Source: Streptomyces sp. NBC_01233
GTDB lineage: Bacteria; Actinomycetota; Actinomycetes; Streptomycetales; Streptomycetaceae
Direction of reading: 5' to 3'
DNA: 64,000 nucleotides
Assembly: GCF_035989305.1 (NCBI RefSeq)
Contig: NZ_CP108514.1
Coordinates: forward strand, 4,154,501-4,218,500
The notes under the pieces are model-generated. The model did no database searches. It was not told the DNA's origin and saw only the letters and a program-made list of their open reading frames with translations. A program made the position numbers and the translations under genes. How positions within the stretch are numbered: position 1 is the first letter of the stretch; the number at the start of each line of letters is the position of its first letter. Shown in pieces: positions 53,159 through 61,430 of the stretch.

Positions 53159-53662
53159 GTGCTCGACATCGGCTACTCCCTCTCCCGGCGCTTCCCGGAC
53201 CCCCCGCAGACCGACTACCGCTCGGCGGACGTCCACTCCCTTCGCCACGACCTGTTCTGCGGGGACGTCTACCTCGCCGACACCAACGCGGACCGGGAAG
53301 TGTCCACGGCCTGGGGATGGGTGCCCGTACTGGACTTCGCCTGGGCGCTGTGCGACATCGTCGAGCAGCTCGACCAGGACCCCCGCGGCAACCGCTCCGC
53401 CAACCGCCAGCACGCCGAGCTCGACTTCACCGAGTCCACGGACCGGATGCTCTTCGAGCGCCGCTTCGGCTGGGTCGACGTCGAGGCCGACTGGATGCCG
53501 GCCGAGGAAGCCCCGCTGACCTTCAGCCACCGCCTGCTGCGCCGCGAGGCCCGCGACTTCCTGCACGACCTCGTCGCGGACCTCATCGACATGCACGACG
53601 GCCTCGCCGACAACCCCGTCATCTGGACCCTCCAGGCCAAGTTCCCCCGCGTCCCGGCGTGA
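53159..53662 (+). CDS. Hypothetical protein, coupled to the next gene
   Basis: 167 codons from GTG 53159. Soluble, acidic, rich in Asp/Arg/Trp: DYRSADVHSLRHDLFCGDVYLADTNADREVS, WGWVPVLDFAWALCDIVEQL, HAELDFTESTDRMLFERRFGWVDVEADWM, SHRLLRREARDFLHDLVADLIDMHDGL. No family recognised; the fold may be that of small immunity-like proteins, but this is only an impression. GTGA overlap links it to the 307-codon gene. Confidence 0.7.
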   Translation: MLDIGYSLSRRFPDPPQTDYRSADVHSLRHDLFCGDVYLADTNADREVSTAWGWVPVLDFAWALCDIVEQLDQDPRGNRSANRQHAELDFTESTDRMLFERRFGWVDVEADWMPAEEAPLTFSHRLLRREARDFLHDLVADLIDMHDGLADNPVIWTLQAKFPRVPA

Positions 53663-54582
53663 GCGCGACCGATCCCGGCGCAACGGACGCCGACGCCACG
53701 GACACCCGCGCAGCCGTCCCCGAGGGGGCCGACCCCGAGGCGGCCGCCGCCCGCGCACGGCTCGACCGGGCCCTGGACCGGCTGGCCGTCACCTTCCGCG
53801 GAATGACGGCCCGGGCCGACGAGGTCCAGTGCGACTGCCACTGGGGCAGCGCGGAGGAGCTCGCCCTGTTGAAGGTCCCCGACACGGAACTCGACCCCGA
53901 CCTGCTGCACCGCACCTGGAGCGCACCCGACTGGCGCGACCACGGCGCCGTGCTCCGCCGCGTCCTGCCGCAGTTCGCCCGCGAGCTGACCGCCGGCCTC
54001 GGCGCCCACGCGTACGCCATCGACCACGTCGGCATCTCGTTCGAGCGCGGCGACTGGCAGCGGTGGCCCGCCGAGCAGAGCGCGGCCGTACGGGAATTCC
54101 TGCACGCCTGGTGGGCCCACACCCTCCGCACCCCGGACCCGGCCGTCCCCGCGGACGACCTCCTGCCGCTGTGCGGGGAGGCCTCCGGCACGCTGGGCCC
54201 GTGGCTGGCGGTGTGGGAGGCGACCGAAGGCCCCGTCGCCGACCGCCACCTGGCCGAGACCCTCGACGCCTGGACGACGCAGCTGCTGGTGGGCCTCCTG
54301 CCGTGGTTCTCCTGGAGCAACACCCGGGAGGAGGACGAGGCCGTGCACGAGGAGCTCACCGCCTGGTTCGTACGCCACGCCCCCGCACGGCTGCGCGCCC
54401 ACGGCGCCTGCGAGGAGCTGCTCGACGACCTGCACCTGCTCGCCCTCCCCGGCCCCGTCCGCTTGGCGGAGCCGCACCGGCAGCACGTCCTCCGCCGCAT
54501 CGAAGCAGCGGCTACGCCTCCACCCGCAGCCCCAGCTGCGCCGCCAGCGCCGGAGCCAGATCGAACAGCTGCGCCGGGCTGA
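53659..54582 (+). CDS. Hypothetical protein, second of a coupled pair
   Basis: 307 codons from GTG 53659 (GTGA overlap). N-terminal Asp/Ala-rich tail of 30 residues, then a mostly helical soluble domain: RALDRLAVTFRGMTARADEVQCDCHWGSAEELALLK, VLPQFARELTAGLG, WWAHTLRTPDPAVPADDLLPLCGE, FSWSNTREEDEAVHEELTAWFV. CDCH near residue 58 could bind metal. C-terminus Pro/Ala-rich. It overlaps the convergent pentapeptide gene by 71 bases, so its true end could be that late but the tail is probably dispensable. Confidence 0.7.
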   Translation: MSATDPGATDADATDTRAAVPEGADPEAAAARARLDRALDRLAVTFRGMTARADEVQCDCHWGSAEELALLKVPDTELDPDLLHRTWSAPDWRDHGAVLRRVLPQFARELTAGLGAHAYAIDHVGISFERGDWQRWPAEQSAAVREFLHAWWAHTLRTPDPAVPADDLLPLCGEASGTLGPWLAVWEATEGPVADRHLAETLDAWTTQLLVGLLPWFSWSNTREEDEAVHEELTAWFVRHAPARLRAHGACEELLDDLHLLALPGPVRLAEPHRQHVLRRIEAAATPPPAAPAAPPAPEPDRTAAPG

Positions 54583-55186
54583 TCACGGCCCCGGCCAGCG
54601 CGTCCACTCCCCGGGCGATCCCCAGCTCCGCGGCCTCCCGCAGGTCCACGTCCTGCATCCGCACCCCGCTGAAGTCCACCCCGCGCAGCGCGCAGTCCCG
54701 GAACTCCACCCGCTCCAGCACCGCGCCCCCGAAGTCCGGCTCCACCAGCACGCACCCCTCGAAGACCACGTCCTTGAGCCGCGCCTTGCGCAGGTTCAGG
54801 TAGTCGATCTTCCCGCCGCGGACCACCACGCGCTCCAGCACGGCCCCGTGCAGCTGCACCCCGCCCAGCCGGGCGTCCACCAGCTCCACGTCCCGCAGCG
54901 AGGCCCCGGACAGGTCCGTGCCCACGCCCCGGACCCCCTCCAGCACCGAGTCCAGGATCCGCGCCTTCGACAGCCCCGCCTCGTCCAGTACGCAGCGCCG
55001 CACCGCGCAGTCCATGAACCGGGCCCCGATCCCCTCCTGCCCCGCCAGGTCCAGGTCCGCGAACTCGATCCCGTCGTAGTCCCCGTCCGGCTCCAGCCCG
55101 CCCCCTTCCCACGCCACCAGCTCCGGCAGCCGTACCTCCGGCCGTCGCGCCGCCTTCACCGTCCGCTGCTGCCCCTTGCTCGCCAT
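54512..55186 (-). CDS. Pentapeptide-repeat protein
   Basis: 224 codons, ATG 55186 behind GGGGG. Degenerate A(D/N)LxX repeats run through the middle: FADLDLAGQEGIG, LSKARILDSVLEGV, LSGASLRDVELVDARLGGVQLHGAVLERVVV, LNLRKARLKDVVFEGCVLVEPDFGGAVLERVEFRDCALRGVDFSGVRMQDVDLREA. They would make a right-handed four-sided helix. Some members mimic DNA and bind gyrase (Qnr/MfpA), but most have no known role. Confidence 0.9.
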   Translation of the reverse strand: MASKGQQRTVKAARRPEVRLPELVAWEGGGLEPDGDYDGIEFADLDLAGQEGIGARFMDCAVRRCVLDEAGLSKARILDSVLEGVRGVGTDLSGASLRDVELVDARLGGVQLHGAVLERVVVRGGKIDYLNLRKARLKDVVFEGCVLVEPDFGGAVLERVEFRDCALRGVDFSGVRMQDVDLREAAELGIARGVDALAGAVISPAQLFDLAPALAAQLGLRVEA

Positions 55187-55235
55187 GCCCCCATCGTGGC
55201 CCACCCCACCGACAACCCCTCGACTTCAACCCTGC

Positions 55236-55769
55236 TCAGGTCAGGTACGAACGCACCGGCAAGGTAGTCCTCGAACCCTGACCGGCCTGACCGCCCCAGG
55301 CGGAGCCCAGCGACGCCAGCGCCCCGTCCGTCAGCCGGTACACCGACCACTCCTCCTGCGGCCGCGCGCCCAAGGCCTCGTAGAAGGCGATGGTCGGCGC
55401 GTTCCACTTCAGCACCGACCACTCCAGCCGCTCGTAGCCCCGCTCCACGCACGTCCGCGCCAGCTCCGCCAGCAGCGCCTTCCCGTGACCGCCCCCGCGC
55501 ACGCCGGGCCGCACGTACAGGTCCTCCAGATAGATCCCGTGCACCCCGCGCCACGTCGAGAAGGAGAGGAACCACAGCGAGAAACCGACGGCCTCCCCGT
55601 CCTCCGTCTCCGCGATGTGCGCGAACACGGCCGGACGCTCCCCGAACAGCGCCTCCCGCAACTGCTCCTCGGTGGCCCGCGCTTCGTGCGGCACCTTCTC
55701 GTACTCGGCGAGTTCGCGGATCATCGCGTGGATGACGGGGACGTCGGTGACTTCAGCGCTACGGATCAT
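55236..55769 (-). CDS. GNAT N-acetyltransferase (diamine acetyltransferase-like)
   Basis: 177 codons, ATG 55769. GNAT core: IRELAEYEKVPHEARATEEQLREALFG, GFSLWFLSFSTWRGVHGIYLEDLYVRPGVRGGGHGKALLAELARTCVERGYERLEWSVL, NAPTIAFYEALGARP. This pattern (FxFxxSTWxGxxGxYLEDLxVxxxxRGxG) matches spermidine/diamine acetyltransferases. An IS701-type element is inserted 13 bases upstream, so only a TAGGCT box remains near the start; before insertion it probably followed the kinase gene at 57194. Confidence 0.92.
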   Translation of the reverse strand: MIRSAEVTDVPVIHAMIRELAEYEKVPHEARATEEQLREALFGERPAVFAHIAETEDGEAVGFSLWFLSFSTWRGVHGIYLEDLYVRPGVRGGGHGKALLAELARTCVERGYERLEWSVLKWNAPTIAFYEALGARPQEEWSVYRLTDGALASLGSAWGGQAGQGSRTTLPVRSYLT

Positions 55770-55775
55770 GCGCGC

Positions 55776-55781
55776 AGCCTA
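55776..55781 (-). promoter_or_regulatory. -10-like box at the IS701 junction
   Basis: TAGGCT (minus strand) ends six bases before the GNAT ATG, a leaderless arrangement matching TAGNNT. Its first bases belong to the duplicated target CTAA, so the box survived insertion while anything further upstream is now IS DNA. Confidence 0.45.
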
Positions 55782-57058
55782 ATACTGCAACCGCATGTGT
55801 GGGTCGTGGCCTCGGCGTTGGTAATGGCAGCGGCGGGCTCGGGCCTGGCTGCGGCGCCGGAAGCGTGACCAGTGCAGACGGTGCTCGTTGCTGTGGCAGC
55901 GGGGCGTGACGACGACGTGCCCGATCATCCGGCGGATCTCCGGGACGCTGAGGGGTATGAGGTCTTGCTCGTCATCTCCGCTGCCCCTTTTGCGGCTTCT
56001 GCGGCACGGATGGCCGTGAGGTAGGCCAGGACGGCCATGGCCAGGGTGATGTGCCGGTACCAGGCCCGGTAGAGCCGCACCTGGTAGTGATCGAGCCCGC
56101 ATTCACCCTTCGCGGTCTGGAAGCATTCCTCCACCGCCCACCTGGCTCCGGCGGTCCTGACCAGGTCTTTCAGCCGGGAAGTGACGGGGCCATAGCAGAC
56201 GTAGTAGGCGATGTCGGTGGGGTCGGACAGGTTGCGGCGGGCGAGCACCCAGTGCCCGAATCCGCCCTCCCAGGCGGGCCGGATCGCGACGCGGGCCCAG
56301 TGGTAGATCCGCTGGCCGTGGGCGCCTGCTCCGGCGGAGATCCGCTTCCATGCCTGCTTCGGCAGGGCCGCGATCAGCTCGTCGACGCGGGCGTCCCGGC
56401 CGTCGGCGGTGATCACGGTGTCGTTGACCTTGGTGGCCAGCACATACGCGGCCTGGCGTTCTTCCAGCCAGGCGCGGAAGTGCTTGACCTGCCCGTATGC
56501 CTCGTCCGCGGTCACCCAGGCGAAGGGAACAGCCGCGTCGATGGCGCGTTGCAGCATCCACTTGAGGTGCTCGATCTTCGTGGCGAACGGCACGGTGTCG
56601 TCGATCCCGGCTGCCCGGCAGCGGTCGCGGTCGTCCGTCCAGGACTTCGGGACGTAGAGTTCCCGGTCGATCAGCGCCCGCCCTTTGGCGGATGCGTAGG
56701 CGAGGAAGGTGCCGATCTGGCAGTTCTCGGTGCGGCCAGCGGTGCCGGAATACTGCCGCTGGACCCCTGCTGACCTGGTGCCCTTCTTCAGGAACCCGGT
56801 GTCGTCCCCGATGAGCACGCCATCCTTGGCGCCGATGGTCTCCACGACGAAGTCCCGGACATCGTCGCGGACCGCGTTCTCGTCCCATTCGGAGTGGTTG
56901 AGCAGGCGTTGCACACCGTCCGGGCGGAGCTGGCCGACCTGCTCGGCCAGCGTCCACCCGTTCTTCTTCTCTAGCGGCGCAAGCAGGCCCGTCATGTAGT
57001 CCAGAGCCCGATCACGTGGCTCCGACCTGCCAAAACGATGCCCGAACCGGGCATGCAA
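55779..57058 (-). pseudogene. IS701-family transposase, two frames joined at AAAAGGGG
   Basis: First frame from TTG 57058 (or further upstream; TVEQIESWSEGVAGLHARFG reads in frame but without ATG/GTG): DDTGFLKKGTRSAGVQRQYSG, VTADEAYGQ, WAVEECFQTAKGECGLDHYQVR hold the IS701 DDE residues. It then drifts into an unrelated tail and stops at 55925. The normal C-terminus DLIPLSVPEIRRMIGHVV ... LHWSRFRRRSQARARR follows in the -1 frame, the switch being at CCCCTTTT 55984-55991. Its TAG stop is made by the target duplication. Either programmed -1 slippage or a damaging indel. Confidence 0.85.
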
Positions 57059-57169
57059 CCCCGCTACACCCTCGGACCACGACTCGATCTGCTCAACCGT
57101 CAGCGATTCATCACACAGTCACAACAACGAGCAACCTCACCGACCGTCACGCCACATGCGGTTGCAGTA
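55783..57169 (-). mobile_element. IS701-family insertion sequence, complete ends
   Basis: 1387 bases bounded by a 17-base perfect inverted repeat (TACTGCAACCGCATGTG) at 55783-55799 and 57153-57169. The four-base direct repeat CTAA lies at 55779-55782 and 57170-57173, the target length of IS701. One transposase gene fills it. Clean ends and target duplication suggest a recent insertion. It separates the GNAT gene from the antibiotic kinase gene. Confidence 0.93.
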
Positions 57170-57193
57170 CTAAGGGGGCGGATCGCCTGCGCG

Positions 57194-58093
57194 TCAGCGC
57201 CCGAGCAGCACCTCCGCGACGGTCAACTGCTCCTCGTCCAGGCGCTCTTCCCCGTCCTCCACGTCCCACAGGGAGTTCTGCAGCACCCGCCCGAGCGTCC
57301 ACGCCCGCGCCCGTTCCCGGTCCGGTCCCACCGCCTCCGCCAGCAGGTCGAACCGCCACCGCACCTCCTGCGGCCGGAAGTTGTTGACGATCGCCGGCAG
57401 CAGATCGAAGCCCGGATCCCCCGCCAGCGGCTTCGGATCGATCGCCAGCCAGGGCTCCCGGCCGCCCGCCAGCACGTTGTCGTAGTGCAGGTCCCAGTGC
57501 AGCAGCCGGTCCCCCGGCTCGCCCGCGACCTCCGCCACCGCCGCCGCGCAGTCCCGCAGCACCCGCCGTTCCCGCTCCTCCACCAGCAGCCCCGCCGCCC
57601 GCGGCACGTCCTCCAGCATCTGCGCCGCGATCTCGCCCAGTCCGCGCAGCCCGGCCGGCGCGGCCACCGCCGTCAGCTGCGCCAGCAGCTCCCCGGCCAC
57701 CCCCACCGCCCGCCGCGCGTCGCGCCGCGCGAGTGCCGACAGGTGCTGCCGCTCGTCCAGCCGTTCCAGCAGCAGCGTGCCCGTCTCCGGGTCGTGCTCC
57801 AGCAGCCGTACGCACCCCCGCCCGCCCCACGCGCGCAGTGCGACCGGCTCCCCCGCGCTCTCCTCGTCCAGCGACACCAGCTTCAGTACGGCCGCACTCC
57901 CGTCGGCCCGCTCCACCGGCAGCACCAACGCCGTCACCCCGTGCATGGCCGGCCCGGCGCACCGCAGCTCCCAGCGCTCCAGGAACCGCGCCGCCCGCCC
58001 CGGCAGCGCCGCGATGAACTCCCGCCCCGCATCGCCGTTGAACCTGAGCTGCGCCTCGACCAGCCCGTCCGGAATCTCCCCGATGTCCACCAT
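57194..58093 (-). CDS. Aminoglycoside O-phosphotransferase (APH(6)/hydroxyurea kinase type)
   Basis: 299 codons, ATG 58093. RLLHWDLHYDNVLAG gives the kinase catalytic Asp and Asn, and AIDPKPLAGDPGFDLLPAIVNN is the metal site of the PF04655 family (streptomycin 6-kinase and hydroxyurea kinases). VLKLVSLDEES provides the ATP Lys. It may protect against aminoglycosides, but such genes are common in Streptomyces without known substrate. Before the IS insertion its stop was about 33 bases from the GNAT start. Confidence 0.92.
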   Translation of the reverse strand: MVDIGEIPDGLVEAQLRFNGDAGREFIAALPGRAARFLERWELRCAGPAMHGVTALVLPVERADGSAAVLKLVSLDEESAGEPVALRAWGGRGCVRLLEHDPETGTLLLERLDERQHLSALARRDARRAVGVAGELLAQLTAVAAPAGLRGLGEIAAQMLEDVPRAAGLLVEERERRVLRDCAAAVAEVAGEPGDRLLHWDLHYDNVLAGGREPWLAIDPKPLAGDPGFDLLPAIVNNFRPQEVRWRFDLLAEAVGPDRERARAWTLGRVLQNSLWDVEDGEERLDEEQLTVAEVLLGR

Positions 58094-58141
58094 GATCCGA
58101 AGGTAACCCGGCAAGCCGCACCGGCGGGCCCGCAGCGACGG

Positions 58142-58882
58142 CTAACCGATCCCCGCGCCCTGCAGCGTCCGCGCGAAGGCCTGCGCGTCGAACATCGAGC
58201 CGTCCCTCGCCCCCAGCGCCCGCCCGTCCACCAGCACCACCGGCGTCCCCTGCGCGCCGGTCGCCTCGAAGGCCTTCTCCGCCTCGCCGGCCCACCCCTC
58301 GTACGCCATCCCCGCGACGGCCTCGTCGAAGGCCGCACCCCGCAGCCCCGGCACCTCGTCAGCGATCTTCAGCAGCAGCTCGTCCGTGAACTTCCCCTCC
58401 GGCCGACTGGCGAACACCGCCGCCTGGTACTGCGCGAACCGCCCCGCGTCCACCGACGCCCGCAGCGCGTTCACCGCCTTCACCGACCCGCTCGCCCCGC
58501 CCCGGTCCAGGAAGGAGGCCAGCAGGTACTCCACCTTCACCCGGCCGGCCGCCGCCAGCTTCAGCAGCGTCTCACCGCCGGCCGCCTCGAACTTCGCGCA
58601 GGAGCCGCACCGCGGATCCACCAGCACCTGCGCCGTGCGCGGCGCGTCCGGCTTCCCCACGACGACCTTCGCCCCGTCGACCTGAGCCGGCAGCTTCGCC
58701 AGCACGTCCGCGATCGGACTCGTCCGCACGGCGGCCGGGTCCGCGCCGGCCCGCCCGTTCCCGCTCCCGCCGCCGGCGCCGTCCGCCCCGCAGCCGGCCA
58801 CCGCCCCGACCGACAGCACCGCCGCCGCCATCCCCGTGACGATCCGCCCCGCGCGCCCTGCCCTGCGTATGCCGCCCGTCAT
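58142..58882 (-). CDS. DsbA-like thioredoxin-fold lipoprotein
   Basis: 246 codons, ATG 58882 behind GAGAGG. Lipobox VGAVAGC (Cys near residue 31). Thioredoxin fold with CGSC (about 92-95, PRCGSCAKFEAAGGETL), a helical insert, and the cis-Pro loop GAQGTPVVLVDG. This is the DSBA-like group of extracytoplasmic disulfide oxidoreductases. Separate from the phosphotransferase gene by 48 bases; possibly one transcript. Confidence 0.92.
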   Translation of the reverse strand: MTGGIRRAGRAGRIVTGMAAAVLSVGAVAGCGADGAGGGSGNGRAGADPAAVRTSPIADVLAKLPAQVDGAKVVVGKPDAPRTAQVLVDPRCGSCAKFEAAGGETLLKLAAAGRVKVEYLLASFLDRGGASGSVKAVNALRASVDAGRFAQYQAAVFASRPEGKFTDELLLKIADEVPGLRGAAFDEAVAGMAYEGWAGEAEKAFEATGAQGTPVVLVDGRALGARDGSMFDAQAFARTLQGAGIG

Positions 58883-59037
58883 CAACCGGACCTCTCACCC
58901 GAAAATACAACAAAACCCCCACCACCCTACGGTCCCCGCCACCCCTCCCACATCGGCCATCGGGCCTGGAAACCCGCCCCAACGCACGACAACCAGCCCC
59001 TGGACGCCCCGCCGGAACCGGGTGTACCAACTCCCCC

Positions 59038-60429
59038 ATGACGATCAACGGCGGTATTTCCTTCTGGTACGCGACCGACCCGGACGCCGCGGCCACCCCA
59101 CCCCGCGCCCCCCTCACCGCCGACAGCACCGCCGACGTCGTCATCGTCGGCGGCGGCTACACCGGCCTGTGGACCGCCTACTACCTCAAGCAGGCCGCCC
59201 CCGACCTCCACATCACCGTCCTGGAACAGAAGTTCTGCGGCTACGGCGCCTCCGGCCGCAACGGCGGCTGGCTCTACAACGGCATCGCCGGCCGCGACCG
59301 CTACGCCGCACTCCACGGCCACGAGGCCGCCCGCCGCCTCCAGCACGCCATGAACGAGACGGTCACCGAGGTCATCGACGTCACCGCCAAGGAAGGCATC
59401 GACGCCGACATCCACCGCGGCGGCGTCCTCGAAGTCGCCCGCACCCCCGCCCAGCTCGGCCGCCTCAAGGCCTTCCACGCCGCCGAACTCTCCTTCGGCG
59501 AGAGCGACCGGGAACTGTTCGACGCCACCGAGACCCACCGGCGCATCACCATCGCCGACGCCGTCGGCTCCAGCTGGAGCCCGCACGGCGCCCGCATCCA
59601 CCCCCTCAAGCTGGTCAAGGGCCTCGCCTCCGCCTGCGAACGCCTCGGCGTCGTCATCCACGAGTCGACCCCCGTCACCGAGATCGCCCCCCGCCGCGCC
59701 GTCACCCCCTACGGCACCGTCCGCGCCCCGTACGTCCTGCGCTGCACCGAGGGCTTCACCGCCGCCCTCAAGGGCCAGAAGCGCGCGTGGCTGCCGATGA
59801 ACTCCTCGATGATCGTCACCGCCCCGCTCCCCGCCGCGACCTGGGCCCAACTGGGCTGGTCGGACTTCCCGGTCCTCGGCGACATGGCCCACGCGTACAT
59901 GTACGCCCAGCGCACCGCGGACGACCGCATCGCGATCGGCGGGCGCGGAGTCCCGTACCGCTTCGGATCACGCGCGGCCACCGCCGAAAACACAGGCCGC
60001 ACCCAGCCCGCCACGATCGAATCCCTGCGCGACCTCCTCTTCTCCTTCTTCCCGCAGCTCACGGGTACGGAGATCACCCACGCGTGGTCCGGCGTCCTCG
60101 GCGTCCCCCGCGACTGGTGCGCCACCGTCACCCTCGACCGCACCACGGGGCTGGGCTGGGCCGGCGGTTACGTCGGCTCGGGCGTCACCACCGCCAACCT
60201 CGCCGCCCGCACCCTGCGCGACCTCGTCCTCGGCGAGTCCACCGACCTCACCGCCCTCCCCTGGGTGGGCCACAAGGTCCGCCGCTGGGAGCCGGAACCC
60301 TTCCGCTGGCTCGGCGTCCAGGCCCTCTACGCCGCCTACCGCGAGGCCGACCGTCGCGAAACGGCCACCCACCGCCCCACGACAACACCCCTGGCCCGCC
60401 TGGCGGACCGCATCTCGGGCCGCCACTGA
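59038..60429 (+). CDS. FAD-dependent oxidoreductase (DAO family)
   Basis: 463 codons, ATG 59038, leaderless by the lack of a ribosome site. FAD loop DVVIVGGGYTGLWTAYYL (about 33-50), GYGASGRNGGWLYNG, and the C-terminal LGWAGGYVGSGVTTANLAARTLRDLV. Homologues of this length oxidise amino groups (glycine, gamma-glutamylputrescine type). Substrate unknown. A terminator follows at 60451. Confidence 0.9.
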   Translation: MTINGGISFWYATDPDAAATPPRAPLTADSTADVVIVGGGYTGLWTAYYLKQAAPDLHITVLEQKFCGYGASGRNGGWLYNGIAGRDRYAALHGHEAARRLQHAMNETVTEVIDVTAKEGIDADIHRGGVLEVARTPAQLGRLKAFHAAELSFGESDRELFDATETHRRITIADAVGSSWSPHGARIHPLKLVKGLASACERLGVVIHESTPVTEIAPRRAVTPYGTVRAPYVLRCTEGFTAALKGQKRAWLPMNSSMIVTAPLPAATWAQLGWSDFPVLGDMAHAYMYAQRTADDRIAIGGRGVPYRFGSRAATAENTGRTQPATIESLRDLLFSFFPQLTGTEITHAWSGVLGVPRDWCATVTLDRTTGLGWAGGYVGSGVTTANLAARTLRDLVLGESTDLTALPWVGHKVRRWEPEPFRWLGVQALYAAYREADRRETATHRPTTTPLARLADRISGRH

Positions 60430-60450
60430 AGCCCGGCCGCCCAGGACATG

Positions 60451-60487
60451 CCGAAGGCCCCGGACCATGCAGGTCCGGGGCCTTCGG
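60451..60487. terminator. Terminator between the oxidoreductase and tRNA-Thr
   Basis: CCGAAGGCCCCGGACC, loop ATGCA, GGTCCGGGGCCTTCGG: a perfect 16-base stem. It can end the oxidoreductase transcript and, from the other side, the tRNA transcript that stops at 60494. Confidence 0.9.
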
Positions 60488-60493
60488 GCACAG

Positions 60494-60567
60494 AGCCCCC
60501 TGTCGGGTTCGAACCGACGACCCCCGCTTTACAAGAGCGGTGCTCTGGCCAGCTGAGCTAAGGAGGC
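60494..60567 (-). tRNA. tRNA-Thr (anticodon TGT)
   Basis: 74 bases. Acceptor GCCTCCT pairs with AGGGGGC; D arm AGCTCAG-CTGG; anticodon stem CCGCT/AGCGG with loop CTTGTAA (anticodon TGT); T arm GTCGG-TTCGAAC-CCGAC. CCA is not encoded. It reads ACA and related Thr codons. Confidence 0.97.
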
Positions 60568-60641
60568 AAGCCGCCATCACTCTACACAGACCGCTCTTGC
60601 ACGGGCCATCACATTGAAAGCTGCAGGCGTCACCCGGCCGG

Positions 60642-61430
60642 TTACTTCGCGTCGCCGTTGAACCTCGCGGCCGACCAGAAGTAGCCGAGCACCGCGAGAC
60701 CCAGGCACCAGGCGACCGCGAGCCACCCGTTGTGGCCGATCTCGCTGCCGAGCAGCAGTCCGCGCAGGGTCTCGATGACCGGCGTGAAGGGCTGGTACTC
60801 GGCGACCGGCTGGAACCAGCCCGGCATCGCGTCGACCGGGACGAAAGCGCTGGAGAGCAGCGGCAGCAGGATCATCGGCATCGCGTTGTTGCTGGCGGCC
60901 TCGGCGTTCGGGCTGATCAGGCCCATGCCGACCGCGATCCAGGTGAGCGCCGTGGCGAAGAGCACGAGCAGCCCGAACGCCGCCAGCCACTCCAGGGCGG
61001 TCGCGTCCGTGGACCGGAAACCGATGGCCACGGCGACGGCGCCCACGAGGACCACGCTCATCACGCACTGCAGCACGCTGCCGACGACGTGCCCGATGAG
61101 CACCGCCCCGCGGTGGATCGCCATGGTGCGGAAGCGGGCGATGATCCCCTCGGTCATGTCGTTGGAGACGGACACGGCGGTCCCGACGACGGTGCCGCCG
61201 ACGGTCATCAGCAGGATGCCCGGGACGACGTACGCGATGTACGCGGAGCGGTCCGCGCCGCCTCCGATGCCGGCGCTCATCACGTCTCCGAAGATGTAGA
61301 CGAAGAGGAGCAGCAGCATGATCGGCGTGAGCAGCAGGTTCAGGGTGAGCGACGGATAGCGCCGGGCGTGCAGGAGGTTGCGGCGCAGCATCGTGTTCGA
61401 GTCGCGGACGGCGAGGGAGAAGGAGCTCAT
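60642..61430 (-). CDS. ABC-2 type exporter permease (DrrB-like)
   Basis: 262 codons, ATG 61430 overlapping the ATPase stop as ATGA. Six membrane helices (for example LNLLLTPIMLLLLFVYIFG, AYVVPGILLMTVGGTVVGTAVSVS) and the ABC-2 motif MTEGIIARFRTMAIHRGAVLIGHVVGS. Daunorubicin-type efflux permease by pattern. Forms a three-gene unit with the ATPase and a DUF4097 protein; substrate unknown. Confidence 0.93.
   Translation of the reverse strand: MSSFSLAVRDSNTMLRRNLLHARRYPSLTLNLLLTPIMLLLLFVYIFGDVMSAGIGGGADRSAYIAYVVPGILLMTVGGTVVGTAVSVSNDMTEGIIARFRTMAIHRGAVLIGHVVGSVLQCVMSVVLVGAVAVAIGFRSTDATALEWLAAFGLLVLFATALTWIAVGMGLISPNAEAASNNAMPMILLPLLSSAFVPVDAMPGWFQPVAEYQPFTPVIETLRGLLLGSEIGHNGWLAVAWCLGLAVLGYFWSAARFNGDAK

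Noticed and set aside
57038..59041. 667-codon plus-strand frame opposite the antibiotic kinase and DsbA-like genes
   Set aside because: Shadow of two minus-strand genes with catalytic motifs; no domain content of its own.
58836..60617. 593-codon frame overlapping the FAD oxidoreductase
   Set aside because: Arg/Pro/His-rich low-complexity translation in another frame of a clear DAO gene, and it runs into the tRNA.
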